Notes under the pieces: model-generated
The model's input: only the letters and a program-made list of their open reading frames with translations
The model's database searches: none
What the model was told of the DNA's origin: nothing
Program-made: the position numbers and the translations under genes
From: Methylophaga sp. UBA2689
GTDB taxonomy: Bacteria; Pseudomonadota; Gammaproteobacteria; Nitrosococcales; Methylophagaceae
Reading direction: 5' to 3'
DNA: 64,000 nucleotides
Assembly: GCA_002354555.1 (NCBI GenBank)
Contig: DELT01000106.1
Coordinates: forward strand, 1-64,000
Shown: positions 1-9,455 of the stretch, piece by piece
Layout of the letters: each line of letters starts with the position of its first letter
Numbering within the stretch: the stretch's first letter is position 1

Positions 1-491
1 TTGCAGATAATCAGACTGTCATGATCACGTAATTGTGAAATAGCAATAATTAATTCGGCTTTACTGCCCGCTTCCAGACCATGATGATAACGACGACCAT
101 AATCGGCAATTTCTTCAATAACGTGGCATTGCTGATTTACCTTGATAGGGAATACGCCACGATAATCATTTTTGTAGCCCGCTGTTTTGATTGCCCGGGC
201 AAAGGCTTCGTTCAATTGGGTAATACGCAGATCCAGCAGGTTTTCAATACGTAATACAGCGGGCATATCCAGGCCACGCTCTTTCATTCCATTAACAATA
301 TCGATTAATGGAACATGAATTGTCTTTTCACCAAATTGCAAACTGACGACCGCATTGCCATCGGCGGAAATATCAAAATAATCCGTCCCCCAATCACGCA
401 CACCATAAAGCTTACTGCTATGTTGCGCACTCCATTCTTCGGAGGCAACATCAGGTGAGTGTGTATCAAGGTTGGCATGGGTTTGTGTCAT
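1..491 (-). CDS. speA: Biosynthetic arginine decarboxylase, N-terminal part (cut by window edge)
   Basis: This is the first 163 codons of a gene that runs off the left edge. It would convert arginine to agmatine with PLP, the first step of the agmatine route to putrescine. The translation holds the family-typical N-terminal stretch LYGVRDWGTDYF and the motif VFPIKVNQ, which carries the PLP-binding lysine, followed by HHGLEAGSKAEL. The ATG at 491 follows an AAGGGGG ribosome-binding site at about 7 nt. The rim operon upstream on the same strand ends at 601; I see no terminator between them, so read-through is possible. The full-length family is about 630 residues, so roughly three quarters of the gene is outside the window. 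Confidence 0.93.
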   Translation of the reverse strand, partial: MTQTHANLDTHSPDVASEEWSAQHSSKLYGVRDWGTDYFDISADGNAVVSLQFGEKTIHVPLIDIVNGMKERGLDMPAVLRIENLLDLRITQLNEAFARAIKTAGYKNDYRGVFPIKVNQQCHVIEEIADYGRRYHHGLEAGSKAELIIAISQLRDHDSLIIC

Positions 492-600
492 CAGTATGAC
501 CCCCTTTGGCTTCAGTTAAATCGCGGGATTGTCACTATTTTACGGATAAATTGCAAAAAAATTATGACAGTATCAATACGTAACGGATTGAATCATGGGC

Positions 601-1656
601 CTAGATAATTGGCTGCTCTTCCGGAGCGCTGGTATCAGTTGATGGATCCAGATTGGTATTGAACGCCTCAACACTGTCTGCAACTTCATCAGGACGGTTG
701 AAACGCGCAATATGGAACAGCGCTTCACCCTCATTGACCAGAGGGATATTGGTTCTGCCGATGATGACACCACTACAGATTGCGAACACTTTGGTTTCCG
801 ATTTCTCATCACCATAAGGCGCCGCGACCATTCCCAGAATATCGCCTTTGGTCACATGGGCCCCCATGGGTACCAACATTCTGAAAATTCCGCTTTGTGG
901 TGCTCTCACCCAACTGCTCGAACGCGCGACAAATGGTTCGACAGGTTTTAAATGTTTAGTACGGGATGCCGTCAACATGCCCAGCTTACGCATTACTGCC
1001 AATACGCCTCTGACACCAGCACGAATCGCCAGTTCATTAAACCGTAATGCTTCACCAGCCTCGTATACGATAACCGGCACATTGGCCTGCTGACAGGCAT
1101 AACGCAAAGAACCTTCAATCAAGCCTGAATTTAAAATTACCGGGGCGTTAAAAGCTCTCGCCATTTCTTCGACTGCGGGATTCTCCAACGCTGCACGAAT
1201 CTGTGGCAGGTTATCCCGGTGGATTGCAGCAGTATGTAAATCTACACCATGGGTACATTTATTCACCACCTCGCTCATAAACAGATTGGCGAGGCGTGCT
1301 GCCAGAGAACCTTCTTCAGAACCCGGAAAACAGCGATTTAAATCCCGGCGGTCCGGCAGATAACGTGTTTGATTTATGAAACCATATACGTTAACCACCG
1401 GGATGGTTATCAACGTCCCTTTAAGGCTTTTAAGCCGTTTACTTCGAACCAGCCGACGGATTATTTCCACGCCAACAATTTCATCGCCATGAACCGCACC
1501 AGAGACAAATAAAATAGGTCCTTCACGACGACCACGCATCACCTGCACCGGCATACTTAATGAGGTATGCATATACAAATCTGGCAGGGGTACATCAACT
1601 ACTTTGTTCTGTCCGGGGCCAATTTTTTGCCCGGCAATAATCAACTCGTCAGGCAT
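601..1656 (-). CDS. Succinylglutamate desuccinylase/aspartoacylase-family zinc hydrolase
   Basis: Predicted 351-residue M14-like zinc carboxypeptidase/amidohydrolase. The zinc site is visible as GAVHGDE (His and Glu) and a later histidine in GVDLHTAA; the arginine-rich segment RDLNRCFPG is typical of the family. A C-terminal part (from about residue 250) resembles the barrel/lipoyl-like domain found in AstE-type enzymes. A TTG three bases upstream opens the frame, but the ATG at 1656 overlaps the rimK stop as TGATG, which favours coupled translation from the ATG. It is third in rimB-rimK-this gene, so it may remove or process glutamate-type modifications; that role is inferred from context only, and the true substrate cannot be read from the sequence. 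Confidence 0.85.
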   Translation of the reverse strand: MPDELIIAGQKIGPGQNKVVDVPLPDLYMHTSLSMPVQVMRGRREGPILFVSGAVHGDEIVGVEIIRRLVRSKRLKSLKGTLITIPVVNVYGFINQTRYLPDRRDLNRCFPGSEEGSLAARLANLFMSEVVNKCTHGVDLHTAAIHRDNLPQIRAALENPAVEEMARAFNAPVILNSGLIEGSLRYACQQANVPVIVYEAGEALRFNELAIRAGVRGVLAVMRKLGMLTASRTKHLKPVEPFVARSSSWVRAPQSGIFRMLVPMGAHVTKGDILGMVAAPYGDEKSETKVFAICSGVIIGRTNIPLVNEGEALFHIARFNRPDEVADSVEAFNTNLDPSTDTSAPEEQPII

Positions 1657-2561
1657 CAACCACGGCCTTTGGTTTTAGTCGTTCCCGAAACAGAATTCTT
1701 TTCAATAAAATCGATAATCAAACTGGCAATATCCTTACCGGTTGCTGACTCGATCCCTTCAAGCCCAGGCGACGAATTAACTTCCATCACTACAGGTCCA
1801 TGATTGGACCGCAATAAATCCACACCACAGACATTCAGGCCCATGGTTTTGGCAGCTCTGACGGCTGTGGCCCGTTCTGCCGGTGTAATACGGATTAAAT
1901 TGGCACTGCCGCCACGATGCAGATTGGAACGGAACTCGCCCTCTTTGCCCTGGCGTTTCATTGCGGCAACCACTTTCTCACCCACCACAAAACAGCGAAT
2001 ATCCGCACCGCCTGCTTCTTTAATAAATTCTTGAACCAGAATATTGGCTTTCATGCCCATAAAGGCTTCTATAACGCTCTCAGCCGCCCCGGCTGTCTCA
2101 GCAAGCACTACACCGATGCCCTGGGTACCTTCCAATAATTTAATCACCAGCGGAGCGCCACCAACCATCTTGATTAAATCATCAACATCATCTGGACGAT
2201 GTGCAAACCCCGTTACCGGCAAACCAATACCGCGACGAGATAATAACTGCAGAGCGCGAAGTTTATCGCGTGAACGGCTGATAGCGACTGATTCATTCAG
2301 CGGATACACGTTCATCATTTCAAACTGGCGCAGTACAGCTGTACCGTAAAAAGTCACCGAAGCCCCGATCCGAGGGATCACCGCATCATAACCAGTCAGA
2401 TTCTCACCCTTGTAATGCACTTCCGGTTTCATCGAGGTGATATTCATATAACAGCGCAACACATCCAGCACATCTACTTCATGACCTCGTGCCTCTGCTG
2501 CCTCGACCAGTCGGCGAGTTGAATACAACTTCGAATTACGGGACAAAATGGCTATTTTCAT
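1656..2561 (-). CDS. rimK: ATP-grasp glutamate ligase RimK
   Basis: 301-residue ATP-grasp ligase. In E. coli RimK adds glutamates to the C-terminus of ribosomal protein S6 and makes poly-alpha-glutamate. The sequence aligns by eye over the whole length: N-terminal [31 protein letters not shown], the ATP-grasp segment [14 protein letters not shown], the Mg-binding region FRSNLHRGG, and [14 protein letters not shown] near the C-terminus. The C-terminal tail ([12 protein letters not shown]) extends slightly beyond the E. coli length. The start overlaps the rimB stop by ATGA and its stop overlaps the next gene's ATG, so the three genes are probably translated together. Confidence 0.95.
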   Translation of the reverse strand: MKIAILSRNSKLYSTRRLVEAAEARGHEVDVLDVLRCYMNITSMKPEVHYKGENLTGYDAVIPRIGASVTFYGTAVLRQFEMMNVYPLNESVAISRSRDKLRALQLLSRRGIGLPVTGFAHRPDDVDDLIKMVGGAPLVIKLLEGTQGIGVVLAETAGAAESVIEAFMGMKANILVQEFIKEAGGADIRCFVVGEKVVAAMKRQGKEGEFRSNLHRGGSANLIRITPAERATAVRAAKTMGLNVCGVDLLRSNHGPVVMEVNSSPGLEGIESATGKDIASLIIDFIEKNSVSGTTKTKGRG

Positions 2562-3055
2562 GCAGATTCTCCATCAAGCGCTTCATCTCTTGGCGCTTGG
2601 GTAGTGTCGTGGAATGCGGGGCTTGCTTGGTAGGACAATGCCGGATTAACCAATATATTACCAGTCGTCATGGCAGTACGTCCCAGTAACATTCGAAACA
2701 GCATGGTGTCACGATTGGTCAGGGTAATTTCAATCGGCCAGCTATGACCGCCAACGCTCAGTGGTGTCTCAATAACATAACGTTTTTCGGTGTGTCCACC
2801 CGAGTCAGTAACATTGCGTTCATCCTTAACCCGCGCCTCGCACCAGATTTCAGTCTCGGTATCCTGTTGATTGGGATGCACCCCAAATCTTACCCAAAGC
2901 TCACCATTCTTACCAACAGGCTCAACCGAAAATGCATGGATCGCCGAGGTTCTGGCCCCAGTATCCACCTTGGCTTTGATCTGATCGATGCCCAACTCGG
3001 GTAAGCTCAACCACTCTCGCCAACCAACGGTGATTATTTTTGAATGATTTTCCAC
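2558..3055 (-). CDS. rimB: RimB-like ATP-dependent zinc protease (retropepsin-like fold)
   Basis: 165-residue protein of the family annotated as ATP-dependent zinc protease or retropepsin-like (DUF785). The aspartic-protease-like motif [13 protein letters not shown] and the second half LLGRTAM are clear. In Pseudomonas the homologue partners RimK and modulates ribosome glutamylation; the same job is inferred here from operon position. The frame opens with TTG at 3067, but a GTG at 3055 lies just after GGGGGATCCC, a better ribosome-binding site, so GTG is preferred (moderate certainty). It is the first gene of the rimB-rimK-hydrolase operon. Confidence 0.82.
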   Translation of the reverse strand: MENHSKIITVGWREWLSLPELGIDQIKAKVDTGARTSAIHAFSVEPVGKNGELWVRFGVHPNQQDTETEIWCEARVKDERNVTDSGGHTEKRYVIETPLSVGGHSWPIEITLTNRDTMLFRMLLGRTAMTTGNILVNPALSYQASPAFHDTTQAPRDEALDGESA

Positions 3056-3210
3056 GGGATCCCCCAATTAAGAGCTAATGGGGTAATTGAAAGCAATTTA
3101 GGAGTGTGTGTCAAAAAGGATTTTGGATATTACAGCTTAACGAAGTATTTTGAGTTGGTTATTAAATAGAACGAGAAAATTTGATTCTATTGAATTGTCA
3201 AAAACAAAAA

Positions 3211-3230
3211 AGCCCCGAACTATCGGGGCT
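3211..3230. terminator. Bidirectional rho-independent terminator after the pilin gene
   Basis: An 8-bp perfect stem (AGCCCCGA/TCGGGGCT) with a 4-nt loop. It has eight T after it on the plus strand and a T-rich run (complement of 3201-3210) on the minus strand. It lies 23 bp past the pilin stop and separates the pilin transcript from the rim operon. Confidence 0.88.
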
Positions 3231-3252
3231 TTTTTTTTGCTGTTTACAAGTT

Positions 3253-3669
3253 TTAGCACAAACCCGCTGCAACACACCCACCAGCTTTAGTCCATGTTAC
3301 AGCTCCATTTGCCAAAACACCTTGCAACACATAAGTATCTGTATTAGGTACACCTGTGATAGATGGTACAGCAGTAATATTGGCTCCGTCAAAAGTAACA
3401 CTAGCTACATTTGTACCACCCGCAGCACCAGTGATAGCAGACTGAACATCACCTGAAGAAGCAGGAACACATGATGCTAATGCTCCTTCTACTTGTGCAC
3501 AGACTTCAACTGCTGTTTTAACACCAGAAGTTGCAAGCACAACTTCAGAGAATTTTGCTTTATTTGTGTATTGTTGATAAGCGGGCAAAGCGATTGCCGC
3601 CAAAATACCGATGATCGCGATTACGATCATTAACTCAATTAACGTGAAACCTTGTTGTGTTTTTTTCAT
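3253..3669 (-). CDS. Type IV major pilin-like protein
   Basis: 138-residue prepilin. The leader is short (MKKTQQG) and is cut before F by prepilin peptidase; the mature protein begins [20 protein letters not shown], the hydrophobic N-terminal helix with Glu at position 5. The pilin has four cysteines: one pair near the middle (VEVC, ASCVP) and CVAAGLC at the extreme C-terminus, which would form the disulfide-bounded loop. The frame opens upstream at 3696 but the ATG at 3669 has GGAGAT at 7 nt and gives a normal leader, so it is chosen. A sigma-54 promoter lies just upstream, and the next gene upstream on the same strand is a pilin-glycosylating-type enzyme. Confidence 0.93.
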   Translation of the reverse strand: MKKTQQGFTLIELMIVIAIIGILAAIALPAYQQYTNKAKFSEVVLATSGVKTAVEVCAQVEGALASCVPASSGDVQSAITGAAGGTNVASVTFDGANITAVPSITGVPNTDTYVLQGVLANGAVTWTKAGGCVAAGLC

Positions 3670-3719
3670 ATTTCTATCTCCGTAAGTAGACGACAAGCTT
3701 TGTGCTCGATATCAATGGA

Positions 3720-3735
3720 GCACTCTCTGTGCCAA
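3720..3735 (-). promoter_or_regulatory. Sigma-54 (-24/-12) promoter of the pilin gene
   Basis: Read on the minus strand: TTGGCAC, 5 nt, GTGC. This matches the sigma-54 consensus TGGCAC-N5-TTGC except for one T to G change, with the GG and GC dinucleotides at correct spacing. A transcript would start near 3708 and give a leader of about 40 nt before the ATG at 3669. Pilin genes under PilR/sigma-54 control are well known in Pseudomonas. Confidence 0.8.
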
Positions 3736-3830
3736 CTTATAATTATCTTAATAATCAATAACTTAAAACCATAACCTTTGTTTTCAATTTTCGTAAGTTA
3801 CTAATCCACGTCAATTTGTGACGTTTTTTG

Positions 3831-5540
3831 TCAATTACTTGCTAAACAATCCTGATGTAGATCCTTTAAAACTTTATTTGCTGGGTAATAATCCAAACTT
3901 TTACGAATGGTCTGACAACGTCTATCAAGCTTTTCCAAAGAAAAATAACCATTGATGATGTCTTCAAAAAGTTTTAATTCTGGTTTTTTTTCCAGTTCTG
4001 ATTCAAACCAATTAATAACCTGAACCAATTTTTCATCATCATTTCTTGCTATTGCATCGTGCAAGTGTGTACGCATAACAATTTGCTCTGAGTATGTTTT
4101 GTAATACAAATTGCTTAGCGCATGATTAAGGTTTTGAGGTTGCTGAGATTGTGACAAAAATTGATACAGCTGCTGTTGTGCCAGGGCGGTGTGTCCTAAA
4201 AAAAACACAGATATCGTTAAAATAAGAAGAGCTAATCCTCGAATTGATTTATTTGCTGCAAGACTAAGTGAATTTTGCTTAATCATGAGGTAATTATTGA
4301 GCAAAACAAACAGTAATGTCAGCCAAAGAAACCAGTGAAATGATGAAATATAAAAAGGGTGTTCCACCTGTGTATGAAAGGTGATCGGAAGTAACAAAGC
4401 AAGATAGGCAAGCAGTCGTTGATGTTTATATTTCGTTACAAACCACAACACACTGTACATCGCTATAAGGATGCCCAGCAAAGCCAATAATCCTCCTTCA
4501 ATGGCCCATTGTAAAAGCTCATTATGTGGATGAGCTATATAACTTGGCATATTTGCCGTTGGATGTTGTTGATAAAAAGCAGAAGAAGCCAAACCAAATT
4601 TTTCCAGGAAACTCCCTATACCATGTCCTTTTATTGGTGCTTCAGTAAAAGCATCAAAAGAAATACGATAGATAGTCAGACGTTGATCTGAATATTGCGC
4701 TTCTACCATTTGGTAAGATTTATCAAATGTTTTATGTAACCCTTCTTTTGCTAACCAGCTGGCCACCATAATTAGCAATAAAGCAGAAACAATCGTTTTC
4801 CAGTTTTTACTGACTTGACTCCGATAGGCTATAAGTAACATTAGTAGTCCTAATACGCCTGATAACAGCCCGATTCTTGAACCTGTTGCCACCATCACAT
4901 ATGTCGCAATACTTATTGTGATTAGTAAAAAGACTTTTAAATAAAATCGCTTATAAGCAAACGGCCTTAAACAAAGATAAACTGAAATCAAGATGCCGGT
5001 CGTCAGGAAACTGGCCATTACATTGACCTGTTGAAAAACACCGGTAGCAGTCACTGTCGAGGTATGGGGGATCCAGTTCTGCAAAATCGGTAACTCAAAT
5101 AACTGAATAACACCAACGAGACTTTGGATAAGGGTTGCCACAGTAATCAGCAACAAAATTCTGTCGGTATTTTTAAGTCGAAACTGAAACAGGCCAAACA
5201 GAAAAATCACCCCTAGCATCACATACACAATACGAAACAGCCAGGTAATTGGGTCCTGAACGCCAGCAAGTGCTGCAGCCAACAGAATTCCGACAGGCAA
5301 AGCCAGCAGACCTTTGTAATTTGCGGGAAGAATCAGCTTGTCCTGCCCACAGAAATACCAGACAGAATAGGCTATGACTAAGGTCGCGGCTGCCCATACC
5401 GTGATATTAAATGGCAGGTCAAAACCGGTACCACCAAGACTGGAGACTAGATAAAAGGGAGATACCAGAAAGAGTAATGCCAATAACCATTCAATTGGCT
5501 GCTGCGGCAATAACGGGTATTTTGAGAGATAACGCGACAT
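3831..5540 (-). CDS. PglL/PilO-type O-oligosaccharyltransferase (Wzy-C family membrane protein)
   Basis: 569-residue integral membrane protein with about ten hydrophobic segments in the first 430 residues and a soluble C-terminal tail of about 130 residues. The periplasmic motif GHGIGSFLEKFG followed by HPHNELLQWAIEGGL is the Wzy_C/ligase signature. Enzymes of this family transfer lipid-linked glycans to Ser/Thr of proteins, often to type IV pilins. The adjacent pilin on the same strand makes pilin glycosylation the likely job (inferred). The open frame extends to 5681, but that extension crosses an intergenic repeat; the ATG at 5540 follows AGGGAAGCTT and starts a normal cytoplasmic N-terminus. 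Confidence 0.83.
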   Translation of the reverse strand: MSRYLSKYPLLPQQPIEWLLALLFLVSPFYLVSSLGGTGFDLPFNITVWAAATLVIAYSVWYFCGQDKLILPANYKGLLALPVGILLAAALAGVQDPITWLFRIVYVMLGVIFLFGLFQFRLKNTDRILLLITVATLIQSLVGVIQLFELPILQNWIPHTSTVTATGVFQQVNVMASFLTTGILISVYLCLRPFAYKRFYLKVFLLITISIATYVMVATGSRIGLLSGVLGLLMLLIAYRSQVSKNWKTIVSALLLIMVASWLAKEGLHKTFDKSYQMVEAQYSDQRLTIYRISFDAFTEAPIKGHGIGSFLEKFGLASSAFYQQHPTANMPSYIAHPHNELLQWAIEGGLLALLGILIAMYSVLWFVTKYKHQRLLAYLALLLPITFHTQVEHPFYISSFHWFLWLTLLFVLLNNYLMIKQNSLSLAANKSIRGLALLILTISVFFLGHTALAQQQLYQFLSQSQQPQNLNHALSNLYYKTYSEQIVMRTHLHDAIARNDDEKLVQVINWFESELEKKPELKLFEDIINGYFSLEKLDRRCQTIRKSLDYYPANKVLKDLHQDCLASN

Positions 5541-5647
5541 AAGCTTCCCTGTTCCGGCGAATAAATAAAAAAAGATTATGTCGGCTGAGTGATCGAGTGG
5601 CAAGGCGCGTTGGATAGAAACAACGATTATTTCATATCCATTGGATT

Positions 5648-5908
5648 TATCCGCAGATGGTCGCAGATTAAAAGAATACAAACCACAGAGACACAGAGGG
5701 CACAGTTAAAAATATTGTAGGTCGGGTTAGCGTAGCGTAACCCGACATTAACAGTTTGTTGGGCTTCGCATGCTCAGCGCCAACCTACGGAATTTAACTG
5801 ACCCCACCAACCTTATGATTTATGGGTTAATATTATGGCGCTAATAATCTGCGACCATCTGCGTAATCTGCGGATAAAAACTCTGTGCTCTCTGTGTCTC
5901 TGTGGTTA
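5648..5908. repeat. Cluster of intergenic repeats between purC and the oligosaccharyltransferase gene
   Basis: Left part (about 5648-5706): GCAGATGGTCGCAGATT followed by CCACAGAGACACAGAGG. Right part (about 5850-5906): the reverse complements of the same two motifs, but in the same left-right order (A-B ... A'-B'). Between them lies a double palindrome at about 5717-5788: GTCGGGTTA/TAACCCGAC (5721-5729/5738-5746) and GTTGG/CCAAC (5758-5762/5780-5784), framed by GTAGG/CCTAC. Similar REP-like and CACAGAGACACAG repeats occur in many bacterial genomes. Confidence 0.75.
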
Positions 5909-5914
5909 TATCAA

Positions 5915-6625
5915 CTACAAAGGCACACCAATCCGCTGAGCAACTTCTTCATAGGCTTCAATAACACCACCCAGCCCCTGACGGAAACGGTCTTTGTCGA
6001 GTTTTTTACGGGTTTCAGCATCCCATAAACGGCAACCATCCGGACTGAATTCATCACCAAGATAGACTTCGCCTTTGAACACACCAAATTCCAGTTTGTA
6101 ATCCACCAGAATCATACCGGCATCGGCAAACAGTTTTTTCAGTACCTGATTCACTTCAAAAGTCAGTGCTTTCATCCGTTGAACCTGTTCATCAGTGGCC
6201 CAGCCAAAGGTGGCGATATGGTATTCATTAACCATGGGATCATGCAGGGCATCATTTTTCAGGAAAAACTCAAATACCGGCGGATTAAGCTCCATGCCAT
6301 CCTCAACACCTAGCCGACGCACAAGACTGCCGGAAGCCACATTACGCACCACACATTCAACCGGGATCATGTTCATGTTCTTGACCAAAGCTTCATTGGC
6401 ACTGAGCAGTTTTTCAAAATGCGTAGGAATACCTGCTGTAGCCAATTGCTCCATGATGAAGGCATTGAACTTGTTATTAATCTCACCTTTACGGCTTAAC
6501 TGTTCAATACGTTCACCATCAAATGCCGATGTATCGTCCCGGAAACTGAGCACAACATAATCCTGGTCTTCGGTGGCAAAGACGCTTTTGGCTTTACCGG
6601 CATAAAGTTGCTGTAATTTTTGCAT
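5915..6625 (-). CDS. purC: SAICAR synthetase (phosphoribosylaminoimidazole-succinocarboxamide synthase)
   Basis: 236 residues, the usual length of bacterial PurC. It joins CAIR with aspartate using ATP in purine synthesis. Visible motifs are [14 protein letters not shown] at the N-terminus (nucleotide binding), [11 protein letters not shown], the [22 protein letters not shown] block, and the C-terminal substrate loop [14 protein letters not shown]. The open frame begins at 6691, but the ATG at 6625 gives the canonical [11 protein letters not shown] start and follows AAGAGA. It is last in dapA-bamC-MBL-purC, an order related to that of E. coli dapA-bamC-purC. Confidence 0.96.
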   Translation of the reverse strand: MQKLQQLYAGKAKSVFATEDQDYVVLSFRDDTSAFDGERIEQLSRKGEINNKFNAFIMEQLATAGIPTHFEKLLSANEALVKNMNMIPVECVVRNVASGSLVRRLGVEDGMELNPPVFEFFLKNDALHDPMVNEYHIATFGWATDEQVQRMKALTFEVNQVLKKLFADAGMILVDYKLEFGVFKGEVYLGDEFSPDGCRLWDAETRKKLDKDRFRQGLGGVIEAYEEVAQRIGVPL

Positions 6626-6635
6626 GGTTTTTCTC

Positions 6636-7403
6636 TTAGGCTTTTTTAAGTTCGCGCCAGTCAAATCCGGCATCCTGTTCAGCAATGCCAACCCAGTCTG
6701 GTGTGCAGTTCAGGGCATCGGCGAATAAAGGGCTGACCAATGCCGGGGAATTATTCTTTTCGCTGATATGCATGGCAACAATATGCTGCAAACGCGATGT
6801 ATCAATTTTCGCAAGTAATTCGGCAGATTGCACGTTATTTAAGTGACCAAAACGTCCACCCACCCGCTGTTTCAAATATTCAGGATATCCACCCTGCTCC
6901 AGCATTGTCATATCATGGTTTGCTTCGAGAAGCAGTCCATCACATAACGTCAAAGCAGACTCAATTATTGGCGTGATAAAACCAACGTCGGTTAACAGCC
7001 CTAATCGAAAATCACCATTATGAAACACAAACTGGCTGGGTTCGCGCGCATCGTGCGGTACCGGAAACGGTGAGACTTCAATATCATTAACATTGAATTG
7101 CTCATGACAGCTGAACTCTTGAATATGCGGCATCACATCAATGGGTAAGCCTGCTGCTGTACCAGGTGTGGCATAAACCGGAATATTGAACTTCTGGGAT
7201 AACACTCGTACGCCACCGATATGATCGGCATGCTCATGCGTCACCAGAATAGCAGTGAGATCCGAAGACGTCAGACCAACACGGCGCAGACGTTTTTCAG
7301 TTTCACGAGCAGAAAAACCACAATCCACCAGAATTGTGGTTTTCCCCTGTGAAATCAGTGTTGCATTGCCCCGGCTACCGCTGCCAAGTGATGCAAAACG
7401 CAT
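6636..7403 (-). CDS. MBL-fold metallo-hydrolase (YycJ/WalJ-like)
   Basis: 255-residue metallo-beta-lactamase-fold protein. The N-terminus [17 protein letters not shown] is typical of the YycJ/WalJ group. The dinuclear metal motif [10 protein letters not shown] (His56, His58, Asp60, His61) is intact, with later [11 protein letters not shown] and LLEANHD as further metal-ligand regions, and a C-terminal [10 protein letters not shown]. WalJ-type proteins are suspected 5'-3' exonucleases, but the substrate here is unknown. The start overlaps the bamC stop by one base and purC follows 10 bp after the stop. Confidence 0.85.
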   Translation of the reverse strand: MRFASLGSGSRGNATLISQGKTTILVDCGFSARETEKRLRRVGLTSSDLTAILVTHEHADHIGGVRVLSQKFNIPVYATPGTAAGLPIDVMPHIQEFSCHEQFNVNDIEVSPFPVPHDAREPSQFVFHNGDFRLGLLTDVGFITPIIESALTLCDGLLLEANHDMTMLEQGGYPEYLKQRVGGRFGHLNNVQSAELLAKIDTSRLQHIVAMHISEKNNSPALVSPLFADALNCTPDWVGIAEQDAGFDWRELKKA

Positions 7404-8437
7404 TATTGAGTCAATTGTTCCTGAATCAGACCCAGTAAACGTTTTGCTGTTTCTGAAGAAGTACGAACCTGTTCAGAATCCAATACGGTTATTCGGGTAT
7501 CTGAAGCATCTGAAATGAGTTTGATGTAGTAGTACTCTTCCGGAGCCACTTCATCGTCATCTTTCCAGAAAGCCATTCGACCAAAGAAGCCAGGCTCTTC
7601 TCTCTCAGCTTCGTTAAATGGATCCAGGTAACGCACGTAATATGTGCCACGTGAACGGTCACGATCTTCAACAGCAAAGCCGCGGCTATCCAACACCCGA
7701 CCGACACGATCCCAAACGGTGGTGAATTCCTGCTCAACCAATAAGGCCTGTTGGCCTTCGGCTTCATCCAACAAAATTACCCGCGCTTCAGTTTGTTGTG
7801 CGGCTGAGCTTGGCAAAGAGGCTTCAGCACGTGCTTTATCCTGTTGATATAAACCACCAAGGTATTCAGCCAGCTGACGCAGCATAGCTTCATCTTTCTG
7901 ATTGCTGCGATTGGTTTCATCTGTACCATTCACATAAACACGAGCCGAACGATTTACATCTCCGCGCTCCATTCGAACACGATAGGCATAGCCATCAACG
8001 TCAGGCTGAGTATCCATCAGACCAATACGCTGATCTTTACGATGAATATTCATATCGATATCAGCCCAGAAAGCTTCAATACGTTGCCATGTTTCATCCC
8101 GGTCTCCCGGCACTACCAAATGGCGATCATCACCCTCGCCCGATAAAGCAGGTTTGGATTCTGGAGTGATGTTATAACGCGCTGCTAAAGGATTGGTGCT
8201 GGCTTCTTCATATTCGGAATAGGTTGCTGAGCTTGGCTCATTGCCAGCTATTTGATCGTTGATTCGTGATGTGCTCAAGTCAGGTGGAATGTCCAACGGT
8301 GGCATTGTTTCTGCTTTGCGATACTTTTGAGTATTATCAGGAGCAACCTCATCCAGTGATGGCATTAGCCCACAACCTGAAATGCTTACTGCGACCAGCA
8401 CACCACAGGCTTTCAACTTAAAACGATTTGTGTTCAT
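7403..8437 (-). CDS. bamC: Outer membrane assembly lipoprotein BamC
   Basis: 344-residue lipoprotein component of the BAM complex that inserts beta-barrel proteins in the outer membrane. The signal peptide ends in ISGC (lipidated Cys22). The unstructured segment that wraps BamD is recognisable as KYRKAETMPPLDIPPDL, and two helix-grip domains follow (about residues 100-205 and 225-340). It lies 18 bp downstream of dapA on the same strand, a conserved arrangement in gammaproteobacteria. Confidence 0.92.
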   Translation of the reverse strand: MNTNRFKLKACGVLVAVSISGCGLMPSLDEVAPDNTQKYRKAETMPPLDIPPDLSTSRINDQIAGNEPSSATYSEYEEASTNPLAARYNITPESKPALSGEGDDRHLVVPGDRDETWQRIEAFWADIDMNIHRKDQRIGLMDTQPDVDGYAYRVRMERGDVNRSARVYVNGTDETNRSNQKDEAMLRQLAEYLGGLYQQDKARAEASLPSSAAQQTEARVILLDEAEGQQALLVEQEFTTVWDRVGRVLDSRGFAVEDRDRSRGTYYVRYLDPFNEAEREEPGFFGRMAFWKDDDEVAPEEYYYIKLISDASDTRITVLDSEQVRTSSETAKRLLGLIQEQLTQ

Positions 8438-8455
8438 TTAATTACATTCACTCAC

Positions 8456-9337
8456 TTAGGGATTCAGAACACCGGCAGTGACCAGCGCCTCACGAACCGG
8501 TTGATGAAATTGTTCAGACAAAACTGTCATTGGTAAACGTATCCCCTCTGGTATAAGCCCCATTTCATGGAGAGCCCATTTAACCGGAATAGGATTGGAT
8601 TCAGAAAATAACCGCTGATGCAGCAAAGATAATTTATCGTTAATTTCACGGGCATTATCAGCATCGCCATTCAATGCATATTCACACATCTGGCTCATCA
8701 AGGCAGGAGCCACATTGGCAGTCACTGAAATGACTCCACGACCGCCCGCCAGAATAAAATCAACGGTGTTGGCATCTTCGCCGGTATAAAGTTCGAAATT
8801 ATCGTCGCACAAATCCTGAATTAACTTCACTCTTCTTACATCACCAGTCGCTTCTTTAATACCGATAATATTGCCGATTTTGGCCAGACGACCAATGGTT
8901 TCAGGTAATAAGTCACAAGCCGTGCGGCTGGGAACGTTATAGAGGATTTGCGGAATATCGACCGCTTCTGCAATCGCTTTGAAATGCAGATACAAACCTT
9001 CCTGAGTCGGTCGATTGTAATAAGGTGTAACCAACAGAACGGCCGCAACACCTAATTGTTTAGCGTAATGAGAGAGTTCAATGGCTTCTTCGGTAGAGTT
9101 GGCACCCGTACCGGCGATGACCGGAATTCGACCAGCAGCCTGCTCAACCACCTGACGAATCACATCTGTATGTTCGTCAATACTTAATGTAGCAGACTCA
9201 CCTGTGGTGCCCACAGCCACAATGGCGCTACTGCCATTTTGAATATGAAAATCAACGAGCTTGCGCAGGCTTTCACCGTCTAACGAGCCATCTGCCCGCA
9301 TGGGTGTTACCAGAGCTACCATACTGCCGCTGAACAT
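8456..9337 (-). CDS. dapA: 4-hydroxy-tetrahydrodipicolinate synthase
   Basis: 293 residues. It condenses pyruvate with aspartate semialdehyde in lysine/diaminopimelate synthesis. Catalytic residues are in place: Thr44-Thr45 in GTTGES, Tyr133 in LYNVPSRT, Schiff-base Lys161 in GIKEATGD. The frame is open back to 9547 but that part overlaps the divergent bcp gene and is not DapA-like. The ATG at 9337 gives MFSGSMVALVTPM as in E. coli; an ATG two codons earlier (9343) is closer to GGAG and is an alternative. First gene of dapA-bamC-MBL-purC. Confidence 0.96.
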   Translation of the reverse strand: MFSGSMVALVTPMRADGSLDGESLRKLVDFHIQNGSSAIVAVGTTGESATLSIDEHTDVIRQVVEQAAGRIPVIAGTGANSTEEAIELSHYAKQLGVAAVLLVTPYYNRPTQEGLYLHFKAIAEAVDIPQILYNVPSRTACDLLPETIGRLAKIGNIIGIKEATGDVRRVKLIQDLCDDNFELYTGEDANTVDFILAGGRGVISVTANVAPALMSQMCEYALNGDADNAREINDKLSLLHQRLFSESNPIPVKWALHEMGLIPEGIRLPMTVLSEQFHQPVREALVTAGVLNP

Positions 9338-9455
9338 ATTCATCAGACTCCGCGAAAATAAACTGGCATGGTACTTTGCCAGCCAGTAGATGACAAGACC
9401 GGACTGCTTTGGGTAAGGTACTGCCAGCAGAATAATCACTAACGGAGAACGTTTA

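Noticed and set aside
5541..5681. Longer start for the oligosaccharyltransferase gene
   Set aside because: The extension runs through intergenic repeats and adds a sequence unlike any membrane anchor. The ATG at 5540 has a ribosome-binding site.
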